This document shows, piece by piece, positions 8,832 through 19,088 of a stretch of DNA of 64,000 nucleotides. The notes beneath the pieces are model-generated. The model worked only from the letters and a program-made list of their open reading frames with translations. It had not been told where the DNA came from and made no database searches. A program made the translations under genes and the position numbers. The DNA is from Palleronia sp. LCG004 (GTDB lineage: Bacteria; Pseudomonadota; Alphaproteobacteria; Rhodobacterales; Rhodobacteraceae), in assembly GCF_032931615.1 (NCBI RefSeq), contig NZ_CP136759.1, forward strand, positions 1,054,001-1,118,000. Reading direction: 5' to 3'. The first letter of the stretch is position 1. Every line of letters starts with the position of its first letter.

Positions 8832-9061
8832 GGGGCGCGGGTGGTCAGCGCGAGCGCATGCAATTCTCCGGCGGACCCGTCCATCTTGCCTTTCAGCGCT
8901 GCATACACGGCGCGCTGTTGCTGCACGCGGTTCATTCCGGCGAAGGAGGCATCGACAACCTCGGCCGCGAAATGTGCGCCATCGTTCCCTTGCACGGTGA
9001 TCTGGGCGTCCGGGAAACTCTCACGGATCATCGTCTCTATCTGATGCGCGTCGATGGCCAT
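8828..9061 (-). CDS. bolA: BolA family protein
   Basis: A 77-residue BolA-like protein with the class II KH-like fold. The helix ETMIRESFPDAQITVQGNDG is followed by HFAAEVVDASFAGMNRVQQQ, which contains the conserved loop and the helix-turn region, then the QRAVYAAL helix and the invariant C-terminal His in ELHAL that binds the bridging Fe-S cluster with Grx4. The ATG at 9061 has AAGGAG seven bases upstream. It heads the bolA - membrane protein - grxD operon, just downstream of purL, which reads the same way. Confidence 0.93.
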   Translation of the reverse strand: MAIDAHQIETMIRESFPDAQITVQGNDGAHFAAEVVDASFAGMNRVQQQRAVYAALKGKMDGSAGELHALALTTRAP

Positions 9062-9124
9062 TCGTGTCTCCTTGTCCTCTCTGGGTGATCTAGGCGGCGC
9101 GGTCTGGCTCTGCAAGCCGATGGA

Positions 9125-11287
9125 TCATCCGAAGGCGGTTGCAAAAGCGCCGCGATAAATCTCCGACAGTTCGCTGAGGGGGGCGGTGCCTCGCGCGAGG
9201 GTGACGTCGTCTCCGCCGAACCTTCCGATCACGGTGAGCCAGACGCGCGCCTGGCCGGCGGCGACCATGAGAGCATCGGCTTGATCGAAGTTGCAGGCCA
9301 GCAGGTAACGCCCCTGATCCTCACCGAAGAGGCTTGCCGTCTTGCGCTTCTTGTCGATTGTCACGCCGATGCCTGCCGCCTCGGCCATCTCGAAGGCGGC
9401 GAGGGCAATTCCTCCGTCCGAGACATCCTGTGCAGCCGTCACAAGCGCACGGTTTTCGAGCAGGAATTCGCCATTCTGTCGTTCGAGATCGAGATCCACG
9501 GGCGGCGGAGGTCCGTCATGCCGATCCCAGAGAGCGGCCAGAAGGGCGGATCTGCCGAGATGCCCACTAGTCGGTCCGAGAACGAGAAGAAGATTTCCTT
9601 CCTGCGCGATGCCGGAAATGATGTCTTCGCTACGATCGATAAGGCCCACGGCACCGATGGTCGGCGTAGGAAGAATTCCGGTTCCGTCTGTTTCGTTGTA
9701 GAGTGAGACGTTGCCGGAAACGATTGGCATGTCGAGCGCTTCACAGGCCGCACCGATCCCTTTGATCGCTCCGACAAACTGCCCCATAATCCTGGGCTTC
9801 TCGGGGTTGCCGAAATTCATGTTGTCGGTCGCGGCGAGAGGCCGTGCACCTACGGATACGAGATTGCGATAGGCTTCGGCCACGGCCTGCTTGCCGCCTT
9901 CCTCGGGATCGGCGAACACGTAGCGCGGTGTCACGTCCGAGGTGAAGGCGAGGAGCTTGTCGGTGTCGTGAACGCGCACGATCCCGGCGCCGAGGCCGGG
10001 GGTGCGAACCGTATCGGCCATGACCTGAGTGTCGTACTGCTGATAGACCCATTGCTTTGCGGCATGGTTCGGGTTCGAGATCAACGCCTTCAGGCCCTCG
10101 ATCGGATTGATCTTGGGCGCATCTGCGAGCGGTTCGGCCTTCGGGGTTTCTTCCCAGGGGCGGTCGTATTCCGGAGCGCTGCCCGAAAGGGTCGCAAGGG
10201 GCAGGTCCGCCTTCACCTCGCCGCCATGCTCCACGATGAAGCGATCCTCGGCGATCGTCTCGCCAACGATGGCGAAATCGAGATCCCATTTGTCGAAGAC
10301 GGCCTTTGCTTCAACTTCTTTCTCGGGCCGCAAGACCATGAGCATCCGCTCCTGGCTTTCCGAGAGCATCATCTCGTAGGCCGTCATGCCTTCTTCGCGC
10401 ACGGGTACCGCATCGAGGTTCAGACGCACGCCAAGCCCGCCCTTGTCGCCCATCTCGACGGCCGAGCAGGTGAGGCCCGCGGCCCCCATATCCTGAATGG
10501 AGATGACCGCGCCCGTAGCCATGAGCTCGAGACAGGCTTCCATCAGTGATTTCTCGGTGAAGGGATCGCCCACCTGAACGGTCGGCCGCTTGTCCTCGAT
10601 CGTATCGTCGAACTCTGCAGAGGCCATCGTGGCGCCGCCGACGCCGTCACGACCGGTTCGCGCTCCGAGGTAGACAACGGGCATGCCCACGCCCGACGCT
10701 GCAGAATAGAAGATCGCATCGGATTGCGCGAGGCCGGCGGCGAACGCGTTGACGAGGCAATTGCCGTTGTAGGACGGATCGAAGCGGACCTCGCCTCCGA
10801 CGCAGGGCACGCCGAAGCAGTTGCCGTAGCCGCCGATCCCCTCGACCACCCCATGGACGAGTTGTCGGGTCTTGGGATGATCGGGCATGCCAAAACTGAG
10901 AGCGTTCATCGACGCGATGGGACGCGCGCCCATCGTGAAAACATCGCGCAGAATGCCGCCCATACCAGTTGCAGCGCCCTGATGCGGCTCGATATAGCTG
11001 GGGTGGTTGTGGCTCTCCATCTTAAAGACCACGGCCTGACCGTCGCCGATATCCACGACACCCGCATTCTCGCCCGGCCCGCAGATGACCTGTGGGCCAC
11101 TGGTGGGAAGTGTGCGCAGCCACTTCTTTGACGACTTGTAGGAACAATGCTCGTTCCACATCGCCGAGAAGATACCGAGTTCGGTGAATGACGGATCGCG
11201 CCCGAGAATGTCGAGGATGCGATCGTATTCGTCTGAGCTGAGCCCGTGGGCGGCAATCAGATCGGGTGTGATGACGGGATCGGTCAT
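9125..11287 (-). CDS. purL: Phosphoribosylformylglycinamidine synthase subunit PurL
   Basis: A 720-residue synthetase subunit of the small (PurSQL-type) FGAM synthase, which makes formylglycinamidine ribonucleotide from FGAR, ATP and glutamine-derived ammonia in purine synthesis. The hallmark WNEHCSYK motif is near residue 45, and the Gly-rich ATP segments are seen ([27 protein letters not shown] and [17 protein letters not shown]). Length fits PurL rather than the ~1300-residue single-chain form. PurS and PurQ are not adjacent, so they must lie elsewhere. The bolA operon follows 63 bases after its stop and may be co-transcribed. Confidence 0.97.
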   Translation of the reverse strand: MTDPVITPDLIAAHGLSSDEYDRILDILGRDPSFTELGIFSAMWNEHCSYKSSKKWLRTLPTSGPQVICGPGENAGVVDIGDGQAVVFKMESHNHPSYIEPHQGAATGMGGILRDVFTMGARPIASMNALSFGMPDHPKTRQLVHGVVEGIGGYGNCFGVPCVGGEVRFDPSYNGNCLVNAFAAGLAQSDAIFYSAASGVGMPVVYLGARTGRDGVGGATMASAEFDDTIEDKRPTVQVGDPFTEKSLMEACLELMATGAVISIQDMGAAGLTCSAVEMGDKGGLGVRLNLDAVPVREEGMTAYEMMLSESQERMLMVLRPEKEVEAKAVFDKWDLDFAIVGETIAEDRFIVEHGGEVKADLPLATLSGSAPEYDRPWEETPKAEPLADAPKINPIEGLKALISNPNHAAKQWVYQQYDTQVMADTVRTPGLGAGIVRVHDTDKLLAFTSDVTPRYVFADPEEGGKQAVAEAYRNLVSVGARPLAATDNMNFGNPEKPRIMGQFVGAIKGIGAACEALDMPIVSGNVSLYNETDGTGILPTPTIGAVGLIDRSEDIISGIAQEGNLLLVLGPTSGHLGRSALLAALWDRHDGPPPPVDLDLERQNGEFLLENRALVTAAQDVSDGGIALAAFEMAEAAGIGVTIDKKRKTASLFGEDQGRYLLACNFDQADALMVAAGQARVWLTVIGRFGGDDVTLARGTAPLSELSEIYRGAFATAFG

Positions 11288-11384
11288 GAGACTCCGTGAC
11301 GAAGGTTCGGAAATCTCTTAACGCCGGGCCTCGCGATTTGCCAGCATCGCGATCGATTGGTCAGCTTCCAAGATCACGGATCTC

Positions 11385-11415
11385 AAAAAAAAGAGGCCGG
11401 GCACATGGCCCGGCC
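11385..11415 (-). terminator. Intrinsic terminator for the minus-strand LysR gene
   Basis: Read on the minus strand, a perfect 8-bp GC stem (11395-11402 with 11408-11415, 5-base loop) is followed by TCTTTTTTTT. This is a textbook rho-independent terminator. It lies about 135 bases after the stop of the LysR gene and 100 bases before the purL start, insulating purL. Confidence 0.88.
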
Positions 11416-11550
11416 AGTCCAACAGGGAGGTAAAGACGACGAAACATCAGTATCGCCGGCTTCAAGAGGCGAGATAGCCCTAACGTCCGGTGCGTTCAAC
11501 CAATGCCGCGAATTTCAGCAAGCAGGGCAGGTATGCACCCGCTGCATGAC

Positions 11551-12453
11551 TTACTTGTTGACCGCCTCGAGTATCTTTGCGCTCAGCGCCAACTCTTCGA
11601 GCACGAAATCACGAAAGGCCACGATCCGTTTGGAATTACGCAATTCTTCCGGATAGGCAAGGTAGACGGGAATGCTCGCGGATTCGACTTCGGGCAGAAC
11701 CCGGACCATCGAGGGGAAGTCGGCAATGACGTAATCGGGCAACACCCCGATTCCGAGGCCGTGAAGCACCCCCTGTAGAACTCCGAAATAGTTGTTGACC
11801 GTCAAGGTGGTGGGGCTGCCAAGGGTCGTAAGGCTCTGCGTCAGCATCTCACCTGCGGAAACTTGCGTCGAATGCACGTTTTGCGAGATCAATCGATGGT
11901 CGATCAGGTCCTCGACCTTCTCGGGCGTCCCCCTCTCCTGTAGGTAAGACGGCATGGCATAAAGTCGCATCCAGACCGTGTTGAGGCGCTTGCGGACGAG
12001 ATCGGCCTGGCTCGGTTCCTTCATCCGAATAGCGAGGTCCGCCTCGCGCATCGGCAGATCGAGCACCCGCTCTTCGAGCATGAGGTCGATTCTGAGATCC
12101 GGATAACGGTCGTACAGCTTCTGAAGCCGCGGAACGAGCCAGAGCGTGCCGAAGCCGGTCGTCGTGGTCACACGGAGCTCGCCGAAGACTTCCTCGCGAC
12201 TGTCACGGATCCTGGCAGCAGCCGTGTCAAGCCGGCGGCGCATTGCGGATGTGGCATCGAAGAGCAGTTCGCCCTGCTCAGTCAGGATCAGGCCCCGCGC
12301 GTGGCGGTGGAACAGCGTGGTGTCGAGAGATTCCTCAAGCGCCCGAATTTGCCGCGAAACGGCCGATTGGCTAAGGTGGAGCGCGTCTCCCGCATGGGTG
12401 AGACTGCCCGCATCCGCAACCGCATGAAAGACGCGCAACTTGTCCCAGTCCAT
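11551..12453 (-). CDS. LysR-family transcriptional regulator (ior-linked)
   Basis: A 300-residue LysR regulator. The N-terminal winged helix-turn-helix is clear (residues 1-60; LTHAGDALHLSQSAVSRQIRA is the recognition region), followed by the linker helix and an effector-binding domain from about residue 90 (GELRVTTTTGFGTLWLVPR). It is divergent from the gene for indolepyruvate ferredoxin oxidoreductase with 147 bases between the starts, the classic geometry for a LysR protein that controls its neighbour. The inducer is unknown; an aromatic or branched 2-oxo acid would fit but is inference. Confidence 0.92.
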   Translation of the reverse strand: MDWDKLRVFHAVADAGSLTHAGDALHLSQSAVSRQIRALEESLDTTLFHRHARGLILTEQGELLFDATSAMRRRLDTAAARIRDSREEVFGELRVTTTTGFGTLWLVPRLQKLYDRYPDLRIDLMLEERVLDLPMREADLAIRMKEPSQADLVRKRLNTVWMRLYAMPSYLQERGTPEKVEDLIDHRLISQNVHSTQVSAGEMLTQSLTTLGSPTTLTVNNYFGVLQGVLHGLGIGVLPDYVIADFPSMVRVLPEVESASIPVYLAYPEELRNSKRIVAFRDFVLEELALSAKILEAVNK

Positions 12454-12478
12454 CGAAATTTGTCCTTTACTCGAGCGT

Positions 12479-12502
12479 ATATTGGGAGGTTTCGTTCAAT
12501 AT
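12479..12502. promoter_or_regulatory. Dyad in the LysR/ior intergenic region, candidate LysR site
   Basis: ATATT at 12479-12483 and AATAT at 12498-12502 form an AT-rich interrupted palindrome in otherwise GC-rich DNA, 25 bases from the LysR start and 100 from the ior start. LysR proteins usually bind interrupted dyads of this kind. The site is a visual candidate only. Confidence 0.35.
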
Positions 12503-12600
12503 CGGGCGGCGGGGCAAGAATGCAAATGTTTCAGGCTCAATTCGTGATTTGGTGGGTCAGAATTGTTGCCATAGATTGACCTGGTCAGGGGAGGACAAGC

Positions 12601-15600
12601 ATGCGCCACGACGTCAGTCTCAACGATCGTTTCGACCTTTCCAGGCATGAGGTCCTGTTGAACGGCACGCAGGCTCTGGTCAGGCTGATGCTGATGCAGA
12701 AGAAACGCGATCTGAAAGCGGGGCTCAACACTGCGGGCTACGTTACGGGATATCGCGGATCGCCGCTCGGGGCCGTCGATATGCAGATGACGCGCGCATC
12801 TAAGTTACTGGCCGAGAACGATGTTCGGTTCGAGCCGGGACTGAACGAAGATCTCGCCGCGACCGCTCTCTGGGGGTCTCAGCAGGCGGGTCTCAGGGGC
12901 GACGGCAAATTCGATGGCGTGTTCGGCCTCTGGTACGGTAAGGGGCCAGGTGTCGATCGGTCCGGCGACGTCATGCGCCATGCAAACATGGCCGGATCTG
13001 CTGCGAATGGCGGCGTTCTGATGGCAATGGGCGACGACCACACGGGTGAATCTTCGACGGTATGCCATCAATCCGACTGGGCAATGGTCGACGCATACAT
13101 GCCGGTACTCAGTCCCGCCGGTGTTCAGGAGATCCTTGATTACGGTGTGTACGGCTTTGCCATGTCGCGCTTTGCCGGTGTCTGGGCAGGCCTCAAGCTC
13201 ATGAAGGACACGGTCGAGGTTACTTCGGTGGTCGATGGCAATCCCGACCGGATGTCGTTCATCACGCCGGATTTCGCGTTGCCGGACGGCGGGCTCAATA
13301 TCCGGCTCGGCGATCATTGGGTCGCGCAGGAAGCGCGCATGATCGACTACAAACGTTTTGCGGCCGAAGCTTTCTCTCGCGCCAACGGCATGGACAAACG
13401 GGTATGGGGGCGAGCAGGCGCTAAGATCGGCATGGTCGCGGCTGGCAAGAACTGGCTCGACCTGACGCATGCCCTTGGCCTTCTAGGGATCGACGAGGCC
13501 GAGGCCGAGCAGCTCGGTATTACGACGTACAAGGTTGGACAGACATTTCCGCTCGACATGGAGGGCTTCCACGATTGGGCCGAAGGTCTGAGCCTTGTCA
13601 TCGTTGTCGAGGAGAAGCGAAAGCTACTGGAGGTCCAGATCAAGGAGGCGCTGTTCGATGATCGGAAGGGTCGCCGCGTCTATGGTTGGCACAAGGGCGA
13701 CACTTGGGAGAACGGCCGGAAGATCGAACTCTTCCCGACTCGGATGGCGCTCGATCCGGTTATGATTGCCGAGAAGCTTGGCGAGATCCTGATCGAGGAG
13801 GGCAGAGATACCGACCGCATTCGCGCAGGCCTTTCTCGTCTTTCGGATGCGCGGCGGGCCGACGACCAGCAGGAACTCGCGGTCAGGACGCCGTACTTCT
13901 GTTCGGGTTGTCCACACAACACGTCGACCAAGTTGCCCGAGGGATCTCGTGCTTATGCGGGGATCGGGTGCCACATCATGGCGATGTGGATGGATCGAGA
14001 AACGTCCAATTACACCCATATGGGGGCAGAGGGGGCCAACTGGATCGGAGAGGCACCGTTCTCCAGAACCGAACATGTTTTCCAGAACCTCGGTGACGGA
14101 ACGTACAATCATTCCGGTATCCTCGCGATCCGCGCTGCGATCGCGGCAGGTACGAGGATCACCTACAAGATCCTCTACAATGATGCAGTCGCGATGACCG
14201 GCGGGCAAAGCAACGAAGGTGCCCTCAGTCCCGACCGCATCGCGAGGGAACTTCAGGCGATGGGCGTCCGGACCGTCGCGGTAGTCTACGACCCCAAGGA
14301 GGAGCCGCTGCGGGATCGGTTTCCAAATGGACTGATCTGGCACGAGCGCGACGATCTGCCGGACGTGATGGAACGGATGAAGAAGGTCGGGGGCGTCAGT
14401 GCGATCCTCTACATCCAGACTTGTGCGGCCGAAAAAAGGCGCAGACGCAAGAAGGGTCAGTTTCCGGACCCCGACCGGCGTATCTTCATCAACACCGATG
14501 TCTGCGAAGGCTGTGGCGATTGCGGTGTGCAGTCGAACTGTGTCAGCCTTGTCCCCGTGGAGACCGAGCTCGGGCGCAAGCGGGCGGTCGATCAATCCTC
14601 CTGCAATAAGGATTACTCCTGTTTAAAAGGATTCTGCCCTTCCTTCGTCACCGTCGAGGGTGGAGAAATCCGCAAGGAGGCCACGGCTGAAATCGAGATC
14701 GGTGATCTGCCGATACCGGATCTTCCGGAAATCGACGGCACACATAACATCGTGATTACCGGCGTGGGCGGAACCGGAGTCGTCACGATCGGCGCGATTC
14801 TTGCCATGGCTGCCCATCTTGACCGGAAGGGGGCGGGGATGATGGAGATGGCAGGCCTCGCGCAGAAGGGCGGGGCTGTCCATATCCATTGCCGCATAGC
14901 AAAGACGCCTGGCGAGATCAGTGCGATCCGGGTCGCTACGGGTGAATGCGATGCCCTCATCGGTGGCGATCTCGTGGTGAGCGCTGGTGCGAAAACCTTG
15001 GGTCTGATGGCGACCGGGCGAACCGGAGGGGTGGTCAACAGCCATGAAATTGTCACGGGCGCGTTCACGCGAGACCCGGATTTCAATATTCCTGCAAAGG
15101 ATCTAGGCCTTGCGATCGAGCGCCGGCTTGGCCAACAGGTTCAGATGTTCGACGCATCGAACCTGGCTCAGGCTTCGATGGGGGACACGATCTATTCGAA
15201 CATGATAGTATTCGGCGCAGCATGGCAGAGAGGCTTGGTTCCGCTCCCGCTCGAAGCGGTGCGGGGCGCGATCGAGATGAACGGCGCGGCGGTCGCGAGA
15301 AACCTGCGCGCTTTCGAGATCGGTCGGTGGGCTGCGGTGAACCCGCTCGAGGCATCCCGGTTCGGGCGGGCTGACGTGGCCGCAAAGCCGAGATCGATCG
15401 AGGAGAAGATCGCCTATCGCGCCGACCATCTGCGGGTTTATCAAAGTGAACGTCTTGCGCGTCGCTATCTCAAGCGCCTCGACGAAATCGAAGATGGCGA
15501 GCTTCGTCTGGCCGTCGCCGAAGGCTATCACAAATTGTTGGCTTACAAGGACGAATACGAAGTCGCGCGGCTCTTGCGGCAGACCCGGGAGAGGGTTGCC

Positions 15601-16017
15601 GAAACCTTCGATGGCAATCCCCATCTGACATATCATCTGGCGGCACCCGTGATCGCCAAGAAAGGTGCACAGGGTCGGCCGGGAAAACGGGCTTTCGGGC
15701 AATGGATCGAGCGGGTCTATCCCCTACTTGCCGGGTTCAAAGTACTGCGGGGAACTTCGTTTGATCCATTCGGCTACACTGGCGAGCGAAAGATGGAACG
15801 CGCGCTTATAGCCGAGTACGAAAGGGATCTGGATACCTTTCTCCCGAAGGTTGCGGAGAACCGCGCTGCGATCCTTGCCCTTGCGCGGCTTCCTCTTGAG
15901 ATCCGCGGCTTCGGGCCTGTGAAAAAGGCGAACGCCGACCGGGCCGCTGCACGACGCACCGAGATCCTGCGCGCCATAAAGGAAGGATACGGAGGACTGC
16001 GTCAGGCGGCGGAATGA
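12601..16017 (+). CDS. Indolepyruvate ferredoxin oxidoreductase, fused single chain
   Basis: A 1138-residue enzyme in which the α (IorA-like) and γ (IorB-like) parts are joined. The N-terminal pyrimidine-binding domain begins near ALVRLMLMQKKRDLKAGLNT. The thiamine-diphosphate domain is marked by CSGCPHNTS and GIGCHIMAMWMD (about 437-465) and NDAVAMTGGQSNEG. A ferredoxin-like cluster region follows at about 632-680 (CEGCGDCGVQSNC and the later CNKDYSCLKGFC). The γ domain starts with GVGGTGVVTIGAIL near 722. It oxidatively decarboxylates aryl or branched 2-oxo acids to acyl-CoA and passes electrons to ferredoxin. GGGGAGGAC precedes the ATG. A divergent LysR gene probably regulates it. Confidence 0.93.
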   Translation: MRHDVSLNDRFDLSRHEVLLNGTQALVRLMLMQKKRDLKAGLNTAGYVTGYRGSPLGAVDMQMTRASKLLAENDVRFEPGLNEDLAATALWGSQQAGLRGDGKFDGVFGLWYGKGPGVDRSGDVMRHANMAGSAANGGVLMAMGDDHTGESSTVCHQSDWAMVDAYMPVLSPAGVQEILDYGVYGFAMSRFAGVWAGLKLMKDTVEVTSVVDGNPDRMSFITPDFALPDGGLNIRLGDHWVAQEARMIDYKRFAAEAFSRANGMDKRVWGRAGAKIGMVAAGKNWLDLTHALGLLGIDEAEAEQLGITTYKVGQTFPLDMEGFHDWAEGLSLVIVVEEKRKLLEVQIKEALFDDRKGRRVYGWHKGDTWENGRKIELFPTRMALDPVMIAEKLGEILIEEGRDTDRIRAGLSRLSDARRADDQQELAVRTPYFCSGCPHNTSTKLPEGSRAYAGIGCHIMAMWMDRETSNYTHMGAEGANWIGEAPFSRTEHVFQNLGDGTYNHSGILAIRAAIAAGTRITYKILYNDAVAMTGGQSNEGALSPDRIARELQAMGVRTVAVVYDPKEEPLRDRFPNGLIWHERDDLPDVMERMKKVGGVSAILYIQTCAAEKRRRRKKGQFPDPDRRIFINTDVCEGCGDCGVQSNCVSLVPVETELGRKRAVDQSSCNKDYSCLKGFCPSFVTVEGGEIRKEATAEIEIGDLPIPDLPEIDGTHNIVITGVGGTGVVTIGAILAMAAHLDRKGAGMMEMAGLAQKGGAVHIHCRIAKTPGEISAIRVATGECDALIGGDLVVSAGAKTLGLMATGRTGGVVNSHEIVTGAFTRDPDFNIPAKDLGLAIERRLGQQVQMFDASNLAQASMGDTIYSNMIVFGAAWQRGLVPLPLEAVRGAIEMNGAAVARNLRAFEIGRWAAVNPLEASRFGRADVAAKPRSIEEKIAYRADHLRVYQSERLARRYLKRLDEIEDGELRLAVAEGYHKLLAYKDEYEVARLLRQTRERVAETFDGNPHLTYHLAAPVIAKKGAQGRPGKRAFGQWIERVYPLLAGFKVLRGTSFDPFGYTGERKMERALIAEYERDLDTFLPKVAENRAAILALARLPLEIRGFGPVKKANADRAAARRTEILRAIKEGYGGLRQAAE

Positions 16018-16098
16018 TGCAAGGCGCATGGACTTCCCGGTATTGCAAGCTTATGGCGATCCTCAATTTCGTGAGGCGGCCGGAGGAGCCGGAGAGCC

Positions 16099-16911
16099 AT
16101 GGCAGTTGGAATATTCGATAGCGGACTTGGCGGCCTGACCGTGCTCGATGCGGTGCAGAAGCGGCTGCCTGATTTGCCAATTGTCTACTATGCGGATTCC
16201 GCCCACGCTCCATATGGAGTGCGGAAGGCCGATGACATCTACGAACTCACGATACGCGCGACGCAGGACCTGTTCGATCGGGACTGCGATCTTGTCATTC
16301 TTGCCTGCAATACGGCTTCTGCTGCCGCGCTCAGGCGAATGCAGGAAAGCTGGCTGCCCGCGGGCAAGCGGGTCCTCGGTGTCTTTGTCCCCCTGATCGA
16401 AGCATTGACCGAACGGCAATGGGGCGACAACTCTCCCCCACGCGAAGTTGCCGTTCAGCATGTCGCGCTGTTCGCCACACCCGCCACGGTATCCAGCCGT
16501 GCATTCCAGCGAGAGCTCGCATTCCGGGCGATCGGCGTCGATGTCGAGGCACAATCCTGTGGCGGGCTCGTCGATGCGATCGAGGATGGCGACATGATCC
16601 TTGCCGAGGCGCTTGTCCGAAGCCATGTGGACGCACTGAAACGAAAGATGCCACATCCACAGGCAGCGATCCTGGGCTGTACGCATTATCCGCTTTTGGA
16701 AGAAATATTTCAGGATGCGCTTGGATCCGACGTCGAGGTCTATTCGCAAGCCGATCTGGTTGCAGCGAGCTTGGCAGATTATCTGCGCCGTCATCCCGGG
16801 ATCGCGGGTGACGGAAGCGGGACGCGGTTCCTCACGACGGGGGATCCTCGTCGCGTTTCAGGCCGCGCGGTTCCATTCATGAAACGCGATATCCAGTTCG
16901 AGCAAGCGTGA
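16099..16911 (+). CDS. murI: Glutamate racemase
   Basis: A 270-residue cofactor-free racemase that makes D-glutamate for peptidoglycan. Both catalytic cysteines are in place: Cys70 in ACNTAS and Cys194 in GCTHYPLL. The N-terminal [13 protein letters not shown] loop and PYG (38-40) complete the active site. There is a short Asp-rich insertion ([10 protein letters not shown]) around residue 105 that I do not see in the shortest relatives. The gene stop overlaps a possible GTG start of argC, so the two may be co-transcribed; there is no pathway link between them. Confidence 0.95.
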   Translation: MAVGIFDSGLGGLTVLDAVQKRLPDLPIVYYADSAHAPYGVRKADDIYELTIRATQDLFDRDCDLVILACNTASAAALRRMQESWLPAGKRVLGVFVPLIEALTERQWGDNSPPREVAVQHVALFATPATVSSRAFQRELAFRAIGVDVEAQSCGGLVDAIEDGDMILAEALVRSHVDALKRKMPHPQAAILGCTHYPLLEEIFQDALGSDVEVYSQADLVAASLADYLRRHPGIAGDGSGTRFLTTGDPRRVSGRAVPFMKRDIQFEQA

Positions 16912-16931
16912 AACAGAGCAGGTTGGACGAC

Positions 16932-17960
16932 ATGAGCCACAAGATCGCAATCCTCGGTGCGTCGGGCTATACGGGTGCCGAACTTGTCCGACTGATCGCG
17001 ACCCATCCGGACATGGAGATCGCAGCGCTCAGTGCCGATCGGAAGGCGGGGCAGCCGATGGGCGCAGTATTCCCGCATTTGCGTCATCTGGGCCTGCCCG
17101 ATCTGGTGACAATCGACGAAATCGACTTCGGCAAGATCGACCTCGTCTTCTGCGCGCTGCCGCATGCCACCTCGCAAGCAGTAATTGCCGGGCTTCCAAA
17201 AGATACGCGGGTCGTTGACCTTTCCGCCGATTTTCGGCTGCGCGATGCAGAAGTCTACGAAAAATGGTATGGCAAACCCCACGATGCGCCCGATCTCCAA
17301 GCGGAGGCTGTCTACGGTCTGACTGAATTCTACCGTGACGAAATCCGCAATGCCCGCCTTGTCGCCGGAACTGGATGCAACGCCGCCACGGGCCAATATG
17401 CGCTACGTCCACTGATCGAGCGAGGGGTCATCGACCTCGACGACATCGTTATCGATCTGAAGGCCGGAGTGAGCGGGGCAGGTCGCGCGCTCAAGGAAAA
17501 TCTGCTCCATGCCGAGCTGAGTGAAGGCACCCATGCCTATTCGGCGGGCGGTACGCATCGGCATCTCGGTGAGTTCGATCAGGAGTTCAGTCGGATCGCA
17601 GGTCGCAAGGTGGAAGTGCAGTTCACCCCGCATCTCATCCCGGCGAACCGTGGAATCCTCGCGACGATCTACGTCTCCGGCGATCCCGATCGCGTCCATG
17701 AGGCATTGTCCGAAGCCTATCACGACGAGCCGTTCCTGATCGTCCTGCCGAAGGGCGAGCTTCCGTCGACACGACATGTGCGAGGATCGAACTTTGCCCA
17801 TCTAGGCGTCGTCGCAGACAGGCGACCGGGCCGTGCGATCGTGGTGGCGGCGCTCGACAATCTCACGAAAGGCTCATCGGGGCAGGCGTTGCAGAATGCC
17901 AACCTGATGCTAGGCTTAAATGAGACGACGGGCCTCATGATGGCCCCCGTCTTTCCTTAG
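16932..17960 (+). CDS. argC: N-acetyl-γ-glutamyl-phosphate reductase
   Basis: A 342-residue NADPH-dependent reductase of arginine synthesis, long (type 1) form. The Rossmann motif [13 protein letters not shown] is at 9-21, LSADFRL is near 104 and the catalytic Cys lies in [12 protein letters not shown], where many relatives read NPGCYPT; the Cys itself is kept. The conserved [11 protein letters not shown] and [12 protein letters not shown] blocks follow. I prefer the ATG at 16932, giving the usual N-terminus, over the GTG at 16908 that overlaps murI. ccmE begins 13 bases after the stop. Confidence 0.95.
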   Translation: MSHKIAILGASGYTGAELVRLIATHPDMEIAALSADRKAGQPMGAVFPHLRHLGLPDLVTIDEIDFGKIDLVFCALPHATSQAVIAGLPKDTRVVDLSADFRLRDAEVYEKWYGKPHDAPDLQAEAVYGLTEFYRDEIRNARLVAGTGCNAATGQYALRPLIERGVIDLDDIVIDLKAGVSGAGRALKENLLHAELSEGTHAYSAGGTHRHLGEFDQEFSRIAGRKVEVQFTPHLIPANRGILATIYVSGDPDRVHEALSEAYHDEPFLIVLPKGELPSTRHVRGSNFAHLGVVADRRPGRAIVVAALDNLTKGSSGQALQNANLMLGLNETTGLMMAPVFP

Positions 17961-17973
17961 ATCCGGGGGGCGC

Positions 17974-18432
17974 GTGAAGAGCCTTAAGAAGCAGCGCAGG
18001 ATACAGGTTATCGCATTGGCAAGCGTAGCGCTGGTTCTGTCGACCGCGCTCGTCGGATATGCGATGCGTGACGGTATAAACTTTTTCCGCTCGCCCACCC
18101 AAGTGATGCAGGAACCGCCGGGTCCCCACGAAACCTTCCGTATCGGAGGTCTCGTCGAAGATGGCAGCCTGCGGCGAGGGCAGGGTGAAACGATCACTTT
18201 TGCCGTGACAGATGGCGCGGCTGCGATTCCGGTCACTTATCGCGGTGTATTGCCGGATCTCTTCGGTGAGGGAGAGGGCATGGTCGGGACTGGTCGCTTT
18301 GTCGACGGCGTGTTCGAAGCGAACGAGATACTGGCCAAGCACGATGAATCCTACATGCCATCCGAAGTGATCGATGCGCTGAAGGAACAGGGCGTTTACC
18401 AAGAACCGGACGCAGGCTTGCCCCTCAATTAA
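17974..18432 (+). CDS. ccmE: Cytochrome c maturation protein CcmE (heme chaperone)
   Basis: A 152-residue periplasmic heme chaperone anchored by one N-terminal membrane segment (about residues 12-30, VIALASVALVLSTALVGYA). The OB-fold domain ends with the heme-attachment motif LAKHDESYMP, whose His forms a covalent bond to heme before transfer to CcmF. The start is GTG with GGGGGG upstream. It is the first of the cytochrome c maturation genes here, but ccmF and ccmH lie 2 kb further on, after five intervening genes. This separation is unusual because ccmE is normally followed directly by ccmF. Confidence 0.95.
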   Translation: MKSLKKQRRIQVIALASVALVLSTALVGYAMRDGINFFRSPTQVMQEPPGPHETFRIGGLVEDGSLRRGQGETITFAVTDGAAAIPVTYRGVLPDLFGEGEGMVGTGRFVDGVFEANEILAKHDESYMPSEVIDALKEQGVYQEPDAGLPLN

Positions 18433-18476
18433 CGCGTTTCACAGAGTTTCCCTTGGTAAGCCGAGGGGAGCCGGAC

Positions 18477-19088
18477 ATGCGTACCATAAAGGACATCGCC
18501 GAAGAGATCGTCGCCCGTGAGGGTGGCTTTGTGAACGATCCCGCCGACCCGGGGGGGGCGACAAAGTATGGCGTAACGATCGGAACGCTCAGACGGCTCG
18601 GTATGGACCTCGATGGCGACAACGATATCGACATCGACGATGTGAAGAAGCTTAGTCGCGAACAGGCGAGGGACATCTTCATCGAGCACTACTTCCGGCG
18701 CCCGCGGATCGCTTTGCTGCCGGAATGTGTCCAGGCAAGCGTCTTCGACATGTATGTGAATGCCGGCGGGAATGCCATCAAACTCCTCCAGCAGCTATTG
18801 TGCGATATGGGGCAGGTCGTGACCGTCGACGGCGTCATCGGTCCGCAGACCGCCAACGCGTGCGCATTGGCGCAATCACAGGCTCCGAACCATTTACGCG
18901 ATGCGTATGGGATCGCCAGGCGGAACTATTATTACCGCATTGCCGATGCGCGAAGCCCGCTGCGTAAATTCGCGCGCAGACGTGACGGCGGCAAGGGCGG
19001 GTGGATCGTGCGCGCCGAAGAGTTCATTTCCGCCCGTTACCACCTGACGGATGACGAGCACCGAGCCCGGACCGTCGCATGGGGTTGA
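18477..19088 (+). CDS. GH108 endolysin, GTA/phage type
   Basis: A 203-residue N-acetylmuramidase of glycoside hydrolase family 108. The family signature is at the N-terminus: the catalytic Glu15 in REGGFVNDPADPGG, then TKYGVT. A peptidoglycan-binding domain follows (DGVIGPQTANACA and ARRNYYYRI). An Asp-rich loop near residue 45 (DLDGDNDIDIDDV) has the spacing of an EF-hand/dockerin calcium loop. There is no signal peptide, so it needs a holin to reach the wall. The ATG at 18477 follows GAGGGGAG. It overlaps the holin gene by 10 bases. In Rhodobacter capsulatus a separate endolysin-holin pair (rcc00555/rcc00556, from memory) releases the gene transfer agent; this pair has the same make-up. Confidence 0.88.
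   Translation: MRTIKDIAEEIVAREGGFVNDPADPGGATKYGVTIGTLRRLGMDLDGDNDIDIDDVKKLSREQARDIFIEHYFRRPRIALLPECVQASVFDMYVNAGGNAIKLLQQLLCDMGQVVTVDGVIGPQTANACALAQSQAPNHLRDAYGIARRNYYYRIADARSPLRKFARRRDGGKGGWIVRAEEFISARYHLTDDEHRARTVAWG

Noticed and set aside
11416..11550. Possible small gene or RNA between the LysR stop and its terminator
   Set aside because: 135 bases without a start preceded by a ribosome-binding site; probably a 3' untranslated region.
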